A stretch of DNA of 64,000 bases from Astrocystis sublimbata (GCA_022453515.1 JAJNNY010000005.1:806001-870000); one strand, 5' to 3'; positions 1 to 12,518 are shown, numbered from the stretch's first letter. Numbers and translations are program-made. The notes: generated from the letters alone by a model not told the origin.

Positions 1-193
1 CAATACCTCACCTTTGTCAAGATATTGTCCCATGCGTCGCGGAGCTGTTCTCATTGTTGATCTGTACTTGTATCTAAGTACTTATGCGGAGTCGGCTAAG
101 CATTCACATTGTGCTGCGAAGACAACTCAACGACCTACACCACTTCGCTTCTACATAGCCTTCCGCACCATCGGACACATTTCAACACTCACT
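1..193. other. Upstream flank of the ABC transporter pseudogene
   Basis: There is no supported gene here. The plus strand is open from position 14 into the transporter reading frame, but the family resemblance begins only after the ATG at about 194, so this is probably former promoter or leader sequence. Confidence 0.4.
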
Positions 194-3100
194 ATGGCTG
201 AAGAGCACGAGGGTCAGTGCATCTCATTCCGCCGACTCAGTTGTTTTGGTTCTCTCGATAAAGACAGGTATCAGCCAACATTCATATCGTACCCGCTGGG
301 CATCCCGAAATTCGTTTCCTCGCTTTTCAGGCGATGCCCAGAGAAAAAACTGTGGATTCTTCGCGATTTGGAGGGAATCATTCGACCAGGCGAGATGATT
401 CTCGTCCTCGGACGACCTGGAAGTGGGTGCTCGACGTTTTTGAAAACGTTGACAGGGAATGATTCTGGATTTCAAATTGACCCTCTATGGAGTATCAATT
501 ACCAAGGTTAGTGAAATGCGGTTGAATGAGGATCACACTCAAACTAAGTGGTATGTTTTTAGGGCGAAGGTACCTAGGTATGAACAGATGCATGCCGAGT
601 TTAAGAAGGAGAGCGTATATCTTGCCGAGCTCGATATTCATTTTCCAGAGCTGAGTCTAGGACAGACGCTTGAATTCGTAGCGTCTACCCGCAACAGAAG
701 ATCCGCGCCCTCAGACGCTTCGGCGGCAGCACGGAGATTTGACCTCGAGGCATCATTTCGCACCAAGGTTGGCAATTTGACTGTCCGCGGAATAAGTGGG
801 GGGGAGAGACGCAGAACTAGCATTGCCGAGGCATACCTCTCTGGCGCTCGATTTCAAGCTTGGGACAACAGCACTCGTGGACTGGATAGTTCTACAGCAT
901 ATAAACTGGTGACTTTGCTGCGAGAAACTGCGAAAGTGCGCCAAGCTACAGTCGCTATGAGTCTTTACCAAGCATCAGACGCGTTGTATAGGGTGAGTGA
1001 GAGGAACTATAAGACGGTGTCATGTCCGCTATTCATATGATCAACAGCTCTAACTCAGGATAGAACTTCGATAAGGTATTGTTACTATACGAAGGCCGCC
1101 AGATATATTTCGGCCCCACCCAAACCGCTTCTGAGTATTTCACCAGTCTTGGTTTTGTCCGACCTGTCAATGCAACGACACCCGACTTCCTTACCTCTGT
1201 GACAAATCCAGCGGAACGGGAGGTTGCCAAAGGCTACGAGACCGAGGTTCCGCGAACACCCGATGAACTCGCCAGAGTATGGAAAGAAAGTGATCTTTCC
1301 AAACAACTAAGCAAGGAAATTGATGAATTCGATGCGGTCTATGCCCTCAAGCAGTACCCTGCAAAAAAGAGGTCTGTTTTCAACTCTCTTAAAAGGTATA
1401 GTCACAACCCCTCTACGGCGCAGCCCAGCATCACGTCAATAAAACCGGGAACTATAGGAAGTCCACGATCCCACTGTTACTTGTAGAGCAAGTCACGATT
1501 TGCCTGCACAGGGCAGTGCAAAGGTTACGCAACAGCGCCGGTCCAAACATATCAGCCGTTGTCGCGAATAGCATATTAGGTCTCATCATCGGAAGCGTGT
1601 TTTACAACACAGGTAATACGTCTAACAGCCTACAACACGAGCCATTCTGTTATTTTTCTTTTTAACGGTTAATGCCTTTGCCCCCGCATTCGAGGTTGGT
1701 TTCCTCATTCCCCTTGGCTTGGCCCAGTTTAACAGTGTCTACTATGTTCCCAGGTCGCGTTGATATAGGCGCAACGTCCAATCATCGAAAAGCATTATCG
1801 CTATACTTTCTATCATCCTTTTACAAAAAGATTAGCGTCCATCTTATATAACCTTCCAACAAAGCTAATAATTTCCATTAGCTACCATATTCCCCTATAC
1901 TTCCTATCCGGCCTCAGGAAAACACCCGAGGCATTCTTCACGTACTAGGTCCTAATACTGGTTAACATGCTCGCAATGTCCATATTCTTCCGCTTGGCCG
2001 GCTCCCTCTCCCGGACTCAGGAACAGACTTTAATACCAGTATCGATCACCACAGTCTTATGTGTAATATACACCGGATATGTGGTCCCGCCGCCGTACAT
2101 GGTTCCATAGCTTGCCTAGTTTTGGCGCATTAACCCACTAGCCTACACGTTTGAAAGTTTAATAATCAATAAGGTGTATGTTTCCTGTATCTGCTACAAT
2201 GAAACCATTAATGCTAATATAAGCAACGAATAAGTTTGATGGCCGTCTATACACATGCTCTAAAACAGTTCCATCTGGGCCATCTTATAGCCAAGTCACA
2301 CCTTCGGACACAGTGTGTGCAGCCATTGGGAGTATTACAGGAGGACAGGGGGTAGAAGGCACACTATACATAGAATCCAAATACGGGTACTTGCGAAGCC
2401 ATCTCTGGCGGTGAGACGAATATCAAGTCCCATTGGTTTGCAAAGACACATTACTAACTGCTGTTTAGGAACTTTGGCATAGTGCTTGTCATGATGGTCG
2501 TTTTTTGCGTCGGACATCTTCTTGCTGCTGAATACATACTCGCGCAGCCATCGAGAGGCGAGGTTCTTGTTTTCAAACGCAATAGTGCCAGGGAAAAGGA
2601 CGGCCTGGGAAAGCTAGAAGCTGCAGAGCCGCCGGTCAAGGATCAATCCACTTCGAGCAGGTTGATAGAGCAAGTGCCTCAGACGTCTCAGGACCCCGCA
2701 TTCATTCACTGGGAGTCACTTAGCTTCAGCATCAAGACCAAGCAAGACAAACGAGCAATTTTGAATAACATCGACGGATGGCTTGAACCGGGGACAATTA
2801 CTGCATTAATGGTGAGACTATCCTCCATTCCATGTTAGAGACGTACACAGTCTGACAATACTATAGGGAGTAACAGGGGCTGGGAAAACCACTCTTCTGG
2901 ACGTATTATCTCAACGAGTTAAAGCAGGCGTAATCAGTGGGGAAGTGTATGTCAACGGCCGTTCTCGCAACGCTAGTTTCCAAAGACGTATCGGCTATGT
3001 CCAACAAAAAGATTTTCACCTTTCCACAGCCACAGTTCGCAAAGCCCTCAACTTCAGCGCCGCGCTTCAACGTCCTCGAAACATCGCTAGGGAGGAAAAG

Positions 3101-3555
3101 CAGGCGTATGTAGAAGAGGTCATCGAACAACTTGATATAGAACAGTACGCAGATGCCGTTATTGGTCTTGCTGGGGACGGTCTGAACGTGGAACAGCGAA
3201 AGACTCTGTCAATAGCACTTGAGTTGGTTGCGAAGCCGGACCTATTGTTATTTTTAGGTAAACTCCTTACAACCTTGTTTCAACGTGCATCGCTTACTTG
3301 GGAGATATATAGACGAACCTACGTCAGGTTTAGACAGCCAGACTGCTTGGTCTATCTGCTCACTACTACGAAAGCTAGCAGCCAACGGACAGACGGTATT
3401 ATACACTATTTACCAACCCTCGTTTTAGTTATTATTTATATTCGACCGATTACTTTTGCTAAACAACCGGGGACATCTTTTATATTTCGGGGAAATTGGT
3501 CACGCAGCATCATTTCTAATTATCTACCTTGAGAGTCACGGTGCCCCAAAACTAT
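194..3555 (+). pseudogene. Decayed PDR-type ABC (ABCG) multidrug transporter, truncated
   Basis: Intact members of this family are plasma-membrane drug or metabolite efflux pumps of about 1,400-1,500 residues in the order NBD1-TMD1-NBD2-TMD2. NBD1 shows the fungal PDR Walker A GRPGSGCSTFLKT (about 411-449), the signature ISGGERRR (about 792-815) and a Walker B/D-loop region WDNSTRGLDSST. TMD1 is recognisable in pieces, such as QRPIIEKHYRYTFYHPF near 1780 and WRINPLAYTFESL near 2125. It is broken by in-frame TAG codons at 1766, 1946, 2108 and 2117 and by a frame change near 1640. NBD2 follows with GAGKTTLLDVLSQR (about 2878) and [13 protein letters not shown] (about 3311), then another TAG at 3426. 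The homology ends near 3550 at a SHGAP motif, so TMD2 is missing. Probable former introns remain at about 507-562, 1396-1455, 2812-2866 and 3258-3310. Several stops lie where tryptophan is expected (TGG to TAG), which fits RIP-type C-to-T change on the opposite strand. It is almost certainly non-functional. Confidence 0.9.
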
Positions 3556-5114
3556 AAAAAGATAAAAACGTACTAAATACCCCCACCCCACGCTAGGGTA
3601 GGTAGGTACCTAATCTGGCGTCGGATACCTAAGTCTCTGTACCGCATCACATGCCGACTGCGCTGGCCTTTTGGCAGCTCAGCAGGTGTGGCTTAGATCG
3701 TGTGGGGATTCTGCATATTGCGAGATGCGTGGCTTGACGCGTACTGCTGCCAATGGTAGCATGTGGCGCCACGTAGCGTCGCCTCCCGAAGTCCTCGCAG
3801 CCGGCACCTGCTCGCCTGCCTGCAGCTTTGGCTGAATATGCCCGCCCCATCACCAGCTCCGCCCATCCTCGCCGTCGAGGCCGCCCCAAGAAAAAACACA
3901 ACCAACAATACGCCTCCGTCTTCGTTCCTCAGCCAGTCCCACGAGAGGCTCAGCAGGCGGCAACGAAGAAAGGATTGTTCGAGAAAAAAGTCTTCAACAA
4001 TTCGCCATGCAAGGCGTACTCCAAACCAGTCGAGCCAGTCACAGCTCACCACCACTTGTGCTTGGGCAACGAAACATCATGGTGTGCATGGATACCTACT
4101 CGTATGCTGTACGTACCGACCGCCTGAGCTTGCCGGTCGGTCTCGAAAGGCGGCGTCGATATTCAAGAGATCTACAACAATCTATCTGCTATCTATTATT
4201 CAAGGGCTAGGCTACCACTACTACTAACGACGAAGCCGGTTAGTCTACAGCTCGCATCGGGCACATGTGTACCCAACACGAGACACCCTGACACCGATCG
4301 TGGAGCGCTGCATATGCAGACAACGTCTTTAAACCTTCGACTTCTTATGTACAAGATGCGAACCTCGATCCATGCATGGGAGATGGAGGCACAGGTTGTG
4401 CTAGTGTTGCAATGGTCGGTCAAGGTCCAATCATCAGAACTCTCTCACTTGTCCCGTTTGTCCCGGCCGGGATAGGGATAGGTCGTGGCCATGACTTGCT
4501 TCGGCGGCGGATTGCTTCACTACCGGCAGCATTACTAACATAGTAGTCGCGCTACCGAGGCTTGCGAGGTACGTGCAAGCTGGGGATCAGATCATGTTTC
4601 TGATTTCCAAGGTGTGCTGTGCTGGGAGGAGCACCATCGAGGAGCACCGTCGAGATCCTCCCTGGCCATGGTGCCGGGATAGGCCTGGGGGCCCGGTCTT
4701 TACCTTGTCCTGACTTGGTCATTCCCTCGAAAACAGCCAATCGAGACATTAGTCTCCTGCATGTCGGCTGCTGCTTTTCAGCTCCTGTCAACCCTCCCCA
4801 ACGTGGTTTTCAGCCCGCATGTTCACGCTAATCGCGTCGATGCAGCTGACCTAGTCCCGTCTCGGGCGCACCCCTACCACGAGTGCCAATCACAGCCCGC
4901 CTCGATATTCCCTAGAGCGTCGTCCGCCTCCGCTATTGTTGCTATGTATCAAGTTTGCTTCAAATCTATAATCTGGATTTAGATGGTCTTCTGCTTCGTG
5001 GCTAGCTTACACCATGGCAAATGCACAGCCGCTTCGACTTTTAAGCCGTCGCATTCAGTCGCAAGATGCATCGTTTCACTCTGTGGTATCCTATCACTGC
5101 CAGCCATCACTGTC
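3556..5114. other. Spacer after the transporter relic
   Basis: No gene is convincingly supported. A GGTAGGTAGGTACC motif lies near 3595-3612. Overlapping reading frames at 3763-4227 and 3828-4127 are low-complexity; the latter has an AT-hook-like RRRGRPKKK stretch but no recognisable domain and no clear splice context. The last part should contain the promoter of the Clr5-domain gene. Confidence 0.4.
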
Positions 5115-6835
5115 ATGGAAACCGAACCTGGAGACTCTACGACTTCCAAACGATATGCGGCGCCTGAAGACTGGCCTGAATTCCAGCATGTCATCGTACG
5201 ACTCTATGTCGACGAGAACAAGACGCTAGAAGAGGTTAGGCTATACATGGAAGAGAACTATGACTTCATCGCAACGTATGATAAGACCTTGCGTCGGTCC
5301 AACTGTTGCGAGCCTCGCTAACGCATCACAGCATATCCATGTATAAAAGACAGCTCGCTTCCTGGAATGCCTTCAAGAATCTGCGGTTCGATGAGGTCTT
5401 GCAAATACTTCGCTTGAGGAGACAAAGGGAAGCATTGCACGATAAAGGATCTGTCTTCTACGTGAGAGACCGCAAGGTAGAGAGCGACAGTCTTTCGATA
5501 TACATATCCCGGAATCCGTCTCTTTACGCGAAGCTAGAATCCGGCGCAGAGCCCCACTCGGATGCGATTCGAGACGTCAGCTGCCACACCCCGGCCTCGC
5601 CGGAAACCCCCTCAGACTCACCGGAGCTGCCAGAAAACGCTACAGAGAACGCAAGAAAAGACATGGCAGGGCCCGCTATTGATCTCCACGAGGACCTAAA
5701 GCGGTTTCAGCGAGCGTATCTATCTCAGGGATTCGAATCAGGCACCTGGGTTCGTTCTGGCGCCAGCTACTGGAGCGCTAAAGGACGTCACGGTCCCTCG
5801 GAACTGTTAAAGTCATTGCTGGACAGGTGCATGACGGCAGCACTGTCCGTGGGTCGTCAAGTCGAGCCCGTCGCTATCCTGCATGCCCTTGACGCTCCCT
5901 TTAGCCTGCTCATACGGGTGTTCAGGAATCCTCCACCAGAAACGATACCCAGAATACTCTGTATCGCCGCTCGGCTTGAACTTCTCGGTCGGGGAGATAT
6001 ACAAGGAATTATGCTGCAATTTTGTGCGGATCTCGCCAGAGCGCTGTACGGTCGGGATCATAATTTCGCCAACTTCTGGCAGACATTCCTCGCCATTCCT
6101 GCGACTGAAAGATACAGAGCCATCGAGGTTGTACTCACACAGTGTGTGTGTGAATTCGAAGAGCATCTCGGCGCTGGTCATTCCCTCTCAGCAGAAGTGT
6201 ATCTGTTATACTTCGATGTCATTGAGAGACAGAAAGACCCAAAAACGCAAGCCGAGAGTATTGCGCACCGACTAACTAAAGTGGATGATCAAAGCATTGA
6301 TTTTCCTGTCTTGGCGATGCTGAAGCTAGAATACGCATTAGCAACCTGCAAACAGGAAATTGCCGAGGGCCAGCTCAACAAAGCAGATGACGTCTTATCA
6401 CAGTTGGACTCTACTTTCCTGCCTCCGAAAGACGACTCATTCCGATGTGTTTGGCTCGGCTATGTTCGATGGATGAAGGGGGACATCGCAGCTGCTGAAA
6501 CAGCTTATAAGAACTCGATTCAGGCCGCAAAGTTGACCGGGTCACGAGACTGTATTTGTGAGGCTCTCTTCCAGCTCGAGCGCTTTTACCTATGTAGGAG
6601 TGAATCCCTTAAAGCGGAGGGAGTTCGAGCCGAGAGACTGGATGTCCTTCGAAAGTTGGAGCCTGTGCTGTGGACGGACCATCAGGACGCTTCTAGAGGA
6701 CATGAAAAGGAAACAGAAACGGGACCGATGGTGACTATCTTTCATATAGGCTCCGGTGCAACTAGTGACACGTGGACACCGTCGGCTTCGAAGACTATGA
6801 TAGAACATCATGAGTTCTGCAAAGACATCTACTAG
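5115..6835 (+). CDS. Clr5-domain protein
   Basis: Exons are 5115-5275 and 5332-6835, predicting 554 residues. The 56-bp intron has donor GTATGA, a GCTAAC branch site and acceptor CACAG, and splicing restores the Clr5 motif. The N-terminal Clr5 domain spans about residues 15-75: DWPEFQHVIVRLYVDENKTL, then DFIATISMYKRQLASW across the junction. This small helical, probably nucleic-acid-binding module is common at the N terminus of Pezizomycotina proteins and is named after a fission yeast silencing factor. The remaining 480 residues are mostly helical; the stretch DIAAAETAYKNSIQAAKL resembles a tetratricopeptide unit, as seen in many Clr5 proteins. I chose the ATG at 5115 because it starts just before the domain; the same frame is open further upstream. 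The molecular function is unknown. The neighbouring transporter relic and oxygenases do not define a role. Confidence 0.8.
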
Positions 6836-8637
6836 GAATATTTAGAGCTAACGATTTACGTGCTTAATGATTGATACATCTGTTTAAAGATTGGCTTGCA
6901 ACTCGACTTTCCCGGCAACAAAAGTAACCTTTAAACGTGATAAATGCTTCTACATGATCACGCACTTCCCCTAGGGTTTCGTGGGACGTAAATGTAACTT
7001 GGCAGTGCTACCAGACTTGCAGGGCCGACCGCTACCTGCATGTTTCTGCTACCAATCAAAAGGTAATCTACTCTCCCTTGCTCTCCCTCACTCCCCCTTG
7101 GCCGTCTTGACAAACTTTGATTGTTCATTTATTCTCAGGTATAAATTCCACTTGGTCTGTCTATTTTTAGCTTTTGATTTCTCTGCCTGAATATGACCTA
7201 TTGTTGCTCCGTTGCTACCGATTTTTTCAATCATGGGGACTCCCCTTCTCCTGTATTCACCTTTGACTATTGCGGGGATCGCCGGCGAAAGAAACCTGAA
7301 CTTCACAAGAGACGAAGTCATGAATACAGTATACCTGGCATTTCAATATTTCAAACGTAAGAGCTTCATGTCACAGAGATAAAACTAGCTGCACTGGGAG
7401 CTTTCGAGCTGTCGAATCATTTTGGTCAAAATATAAAAATTGCTTGAGGAACTTCATCTCGTGCTAAAATGCCTATTGCTTACCCCTATAAACCCGTGGA
7501 CATATCATTTACCTTTGCTGAGTGTCTGCATGAACGCAGAAAAGTCAGACTGTTTGTTTCGGTACTTGTCTCTCAGATTCAAGTTTTCCTTCCTTCCTAC
7601 ATATCTCGTGCCAAAGTCATTCCATCATCTTGGGTGGGTGGCCAGGCGATTGCCCACCGTAGATTTAAAGTACGAGAATCGCTTCTTCGATGATTGCAAG
7701 CCTCGCATCCAAATCGCTGTGGCGTAGTGGGGGCAGACAAGCTGTATCACTATGATACTCTGTGAGCTTCTCTATGATAAGTGAAACTCTTCTTAAACAT
7801 ATGCTTCATCTGAGCCGTATCTGATCCATTTCCGTATGATGCTCGTACACCCCATAGACATTTGTAGATCGTATTCGAACTAGTTGTCTGTTTAAGCTTT
7901 ATTCAAGTAGTATAGAAGCAACCGCTTACTATATAAAAGCAGTTCATAGGTTATATGTGAGTTATCACAACATTATCTACAACACTGGTTATTGGCTTAT
8001 ATATACAAATAGTTTTATCTTGTTCACACATGTTGTAGCGGTAATGTCTGCTTGTTGAAATTCATGGTATTAGGTGCCGAGGTAATAAATGCCTCACGTC
8101 AACACATGAGTGTGATCTTTGGCGCCAGTGTATTAATATAGGTATAGTGATTTCTTTGGCTTAGAAACGTGATTTGCGACCCTACTTTATTGTAGTTACT
8201 ACATATATGTAGGTGGGCTACATACAAGGGTAGGGTTGTTAACAATCTTGGTCTTACTCAGACTCCTCTACACCTTGACTGGATGTAATTTTATAAAGCG
8301 CTGGAAATCCCTTCAAATTTCCCATCGGCGATACAACAGCCAGATTGACTTTCGATTTCGAGACAGCGTGTATGGTGTCGAAAGCGGCAGGCATAAAAAC
8401 ATGCGAGTTCCATGAATAATCCTCATGGCGCATTCCTGTCCGAGACGTTGCAAAGGATGCGCATCACAGGTCTTGCCTTCCCCCAAATATTGGAGAAGTA
8501 GACATCGGTGGGCTTTTGGCGGCAGTTTTGTACATGGTGGGCAATTTGTTCATATTGATGTCGCCCGGCAATGTCGCTGTAGGGAACTTGGATCCCAATG
8601 GCTCCTGAGGTCTGTTTGAAGAACCGATACCATCAAT
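6836..8637. other. AT-rich spacer
   Basis: There is no convincing gene. ORFs at 6981-7190 and 7440-7727 lack recognisable motifs and have leucine/serine-rich random-looking composition. The stretch should hold the 3' ends of the two converging flanking genes. No transposon motif was recognised. Confidence 0.4.
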
Positions 8638-9171
8638 TCACTGTGGAAAGCGCCACAGCTTCAACCTCTCTACTACGCTATACCCAAGCCCTAGGAAATC
8701 GCATAGCGTTACCCATGTCTGCGCGTGGTGTGAATTGTGGGCGAAAACTTCGAGCTCGAGAAGTTGCGAGGGGCCCTCCTTCTCATCGAAAAATGCGCGG
8801 ATCGAGTCTGCACCACGCAGTGCCATCTCATCCGCTACCTGTGACTCCTGGAAGAAAGATCCCAGCCACGAGCGCGACCCATCTCCACCCTTGGACGACG
8901 GCATTATAAACCGCGCCGATGGGTTTTCGCGCGAGATGTTTTGGTATAATGCGGTTCCTGGTTCTAACACGCCGTACGTGCTGGGATCTAGCCCGAGCTC
9001 GCTGCTCGGCGTGGACTCGGCATAGCTGTATCCGAGAGTGTTGAGCGCCGAAGACACGGCAGTTAGGGCGGAACTACTGGGCATCAGGATGTAGACAGAC
9101 GGAGGGGGCGCGGCAGCCTGTGCGAGAACCAGACTCGCCAGCGAGGCTGGAAGGAGGAGGAACGTTTTCAT
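8638..9171 (-). CDS. Secreted sulfotransferase-like protein, divergent, no P-loop
   Basis: Single exon, 177 residues, starting at the ATG at 9171. The frame runs 14 codons further upstream, but the signal peptide begins here (MKTFLLLPASLASLVLAQ). The mature part resembles the fungal Sulfotransfer_4-type family in layout: an N-terminal strand-turn-helix (VYILMPSSSALTAV, then ALNTLGY), a mid-region SARFIMPSS in place of the usual YPDAKFILTVR, and a C-terminal TWVTLCDFLGLGY ending in FP, like the family's WEPLCEFLG...FP ending. The phosphate-binding P-loop expected at the N terminus (GxGRTGTxS) has become MPSSSALTA, so PAPS binding is doubtful. At 177 residues it is shorter than the usual 220-280 and is secreted rather than cytosolic. 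The family assignment is an inference from weak similarity; a lineage-specific secreted protein is the alternative. The neighbouring monooxygenase gene lies 1.2 kb away on the same strand. Confidence 0.55.
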   Translation of the reverse strand: MKTFLLLPASLASLVLAQAAAPPPSVYILMPSSSALTAVSSALNTLGYSYAESTPSSELGLDPSTYGVLEPGTALYQNISRENPSARFIMPSSKGGDGSRSWLGSFFQESQVADEMALRGADSIRAFFDEKEGPSQLLELEVFAHNSHHAQTWVTLCDFLGLGYSVVERLKLWRFPQ

Positions 9172-10363
9172 TGTTCCACTTGGTCTAGACCGTAAGATGA
9201 TAGCAAAGTGCAAGAGCAGCTAGCGGCGCAGGATGGATTCGACGTTCGTGTGACACTTCGCAGAGCAGAAAAAAGAATGTCGTCTAGACCTTTCAAAACG
9301 AGTGAAATGAAGACATATTGAAAGAGTTGACCCTTTTTTTCTTCAATACTTGGCATATCTTATTATATACGACGCTACGCTGAACTAAGAGTGTAGATGA
9401 ATCTAGCCCGGACGATCAGGGGGTGGGGGACCCCTGGCTGAAATTAATGGGGCGGGCGTGCGTCTCAGCTTGCATTTTCAACTGTAAATGCACATCACAT
9501 GTTGTCGCGCTTTTCGATCCGCCGTCTACTTGTCTTAGAGATATCCCTTGAATGATGTCTCTCGGACGGCAAGGTCAGATGAATTCTTCTTTATCGAACG
9601 TGGAGAACTCGTGCTAGAGCCCGAAAAGACTTGCAAGCGTCTAGGCTCAAATATTCAGGGACCTTTCGTGTTAGCGTCGTTGGTTTTGGGAGGTAGATCT
9701 TCAGCTGCGCCCCATCCATGTCGTATCTACCACTGATTGACATCGGCACTTGTCTGATGGACGCGTTGCGGAAAATTCCACCGTCCAATATTCGTAGCAG
9801 GCGAGGATGAGTAGGAATAGGCTAGGCAGAAGCCAAGCGCCCCTGCTAGGTACCCGAGTCGCCCGAAACTTTAAACAACGGGAATGAGTTTGTGACAATG
9901 TGGCTGACAACAAGGATCACGATGACCCCACGTACCCATTCTGATTTGCCATATACATGAATGTCTTGACTGTCATGACAAGGAACGTTGGCTTGACCCC
10001 ACGTCCCCTTGAACACAAGCGAGCATGACAAAATTGCGTCAGCCAGCTCAAAACTCTAAAATAATGCAACGGTGTAACGATGACAATAGTAAGGTTTCCC
10101 CCAAACTGGTTGGCAGTCACTCTAGGGGTCTGGGTAGACAATCTGGCTATTGGATGAGGATTCAACGACGAATACGAGAACGGGAACTAATTCGATGGGA
10201 GGAGTAAGCAGGTCAGTTATTACAGTGAAAAATATATCTAGGTACTCTACAAGCATTGTTTAAGTCATGAGCTCGCAAGCAATATTGGCTCACGATTTTA
10301 TAACCATTACAGTAGAGAAATGAGTCTGATGCTGTATTTGTGACCTGCAGCGAGTGGCAGCCT
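9172..10363. other. Spacer between two minus-strand genes
   Basis: It should contain the promoter of the secreted sulfotransferase-like gene and the 3' end of the Baeyer-Villiger-type monooxygenase gene. Small ORFs on both strands are unsupported. I see no repeat or RNA gene. Confidence 0.4.
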
Positions 10364-12518
10364 TTAATGCGAAAATGGACGCATCTTGAACTCAAGCGCC
10401 TGCTCGGGTTGTTGCTCCGGGGGCACATCTACGAATGTCGGCTCGATATACCACGCGGGATCCCCCAAATATTCCCGCCCCTGGCTTCGTTCCTCTTCAT
10501 CAGCCTTGGTGTGTGTGACGCTCCATCCATTGCCAAGCCATCGCAGCCTATTGGTATCGCGAGACTCCCAGTCGAAGTCTTCCCAGCGCGGAGCACGTAG
10601 TGCTTCTAACGCATGCAATGTGCTTCCAGGCCAAAGTCCGATAACCCTGTCCCCAGTGCCACTGCCGCTCTTGTACCAGCTATTGCACTTCTCGGTGTAT
10701 ACGGTATCTTTGAAGTACTCGTGGCAGTAGTCGCGCCAGTCACGCACTCGTTCCGGCTTGACCGTCATAGTCGCATAGTCTTCTTTCTGCAGCTTGCGAA
10801 TGCACTTAACGATGTAATCGCCCTCGGATTCGAGTATCGATGTCAGAGAGCCAGACCCAATTGCCGAGTTGGGGCCGAGCATCATGAAGTAGTTTGGGAA
10901 TGAGTCTACCACAACGGACAGATATGCCTCGGGAAACGGAGTAAAGCGCTCCTCGAGTGTAAGCCCTCCACGCCCAGTGACCTTGAAGGGCGGCGCCTTG
11001 GCTACCTGGAAACCCGTGGCGCAGACGAGGACGTCGAGGGGTACCTCTCGCCCAGATTGGAGACTCACGCCGCTTGGGGTTATGGCGGCGATGCCGTCTG
11101 TAATGAATTCGACGTTGCTCTCAGTAAGGGCCTCTAAGTAGCCCGGCCCTGGTGTTGCCCGCCGACAGCCGACACCAAAGGTTGGGATAAGGAACTCAGC
11201 GATCTCGGGGTTCTTAGCGAGTCGCTGTTGCATTTCGGCTCGAAACAGGCCCATTCCGCTGCGCTGCATCTCGGAATCACGAAAAGAAACCTCGTGGATT
11301 GTGTTCCCATCAACCTCGACTTCTTTTCGAAACCGAAATAGTTTCTCCGGATTCTGAGCAAACTCCTGGCGTTGTTCGACCGAGACTAGAGAGTCGTCAG
11401 AAACGGCACAGGAACAGTAGGGGGCTCAATAGCTTACAGTCTAACTTCTTGGGATCCAGTCCCAATTTCCTCATAACGACTGTAGAATTTGTCAGTATAA
11501 ATACCGTAAAAACTAGCTAGGCTACTGGTATCCTGCCCATTCAACTCACCGTCGCCAAAGGGGTTTGTAATCCAAGTCTTGCTTCTGACGAAGCAGGATA
11601 GTTGTGTCCCCTCAATCTTCTGTAGCCTCGGTACAATCTGTATAGAGCTTGATCCATTGCCTATTATACCAATTCGTTTATTACTGCAATCGTAACTGCC
11701 CCGAGTCTCAGTCAGTTTCTCGGCAATGATGCGGATAGACGATGGCCCATACTTGACATTCCAAATGGCTGAGTGCATGACCTCGCCGGCGAAATCTTTC
11801 AACCCAGGGATATCCGGCCAACTAGGGTTGCTCAAGCTCCCTCGAGCTGCAATCAACACATCGGCATCGTCACGAATTATTTCTCCTGTATCGCATTTTC
11901 GCACCTCTAAAATCCTGGTTTCGGGTCAACATCGTTTTCTCTTTCTTCCACATGCCATCTTTCCGGCATAATCTTTTCTCCAACATACCATCTTCTGATC
12001 TCGTTATCCCACGTGCAGGAGATGACCTCGTGTGAGAGCTTTACAAATCTCATTGCCCCGAACTTCCTTGCGGTGTTCTCGAGGTAGGCACATATCTCCG
12101 CCCCAGGCGCATAAAACGACGACCAGTCTGGGTTTGGGTTAAATGTGTACTGGTACGAATGCGCCGGTATGTCACAGGCGACGCCTGAGAAGTGTGAGCA
12201 CACGGCATAAAACGCACACCAAGATTGATCGAAAGCCTATCGGCGGATGAGAGTGAAGCAAGCTAGATGAAAGCCCATACCTGGATATCTGTTCACCCAC
12301 CAAGTGCCACCAACACCATCGTTCTTATCGTAAATCTTCAAATCGACATTTCGGAGCCGCTGCGGAATTCTGATGCCGAGATAGATACCAGAATAACCTG
12401 CCCCGATCACCCGAACCTTCACTCGGCGATGGCCATCTATTGGAGCATCCTTGAGGTTGAAGGTGGAGGGTCCGATAGGAACGCCTGCATCGAGCTTCTG
12501 CTTCTTGGGGCTGGACAT
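10364..12518 (-). CDS. Baeyer-Villiger-type flavin monooxygenase
   Basis: Exons on the minus strand are 12281-12518, about 11985-12184, 11550-11904, 11438-11479 and 10364-11385, predicting about 618 residues. The family uses FAD and NADPH to insert oxygen next to a ketone, or to oxidise N or S. The FAD motif is VIGAGYSG (residues 37-44), followed by GVGGTWWVNRYPG joined to VACDIPAHSYQYTF across the first intron, a family hallmark. The BVMO fingerprint FAGEVMHSAIWN (about 184-195) fits FxGxxxHxxxW, and a second Rossmann motif GIIGNGSSSIQI (about 225) binds NADPH. VLVCATGFQ lies further on. The 42-nt micro-exon gives VMRKLGLDPKKL, which fits the family. The second intron is unsettled: the best donor (GTATGT at 11988) breaks the frame, whereas GTTGGA at 11984 or GTGGAA at 11951 keeps it. 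It resembles enzymes of secondary metabolism (StcW/AflW-like), but its substrate cannot be read from sequence. Confidence 0.87.
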
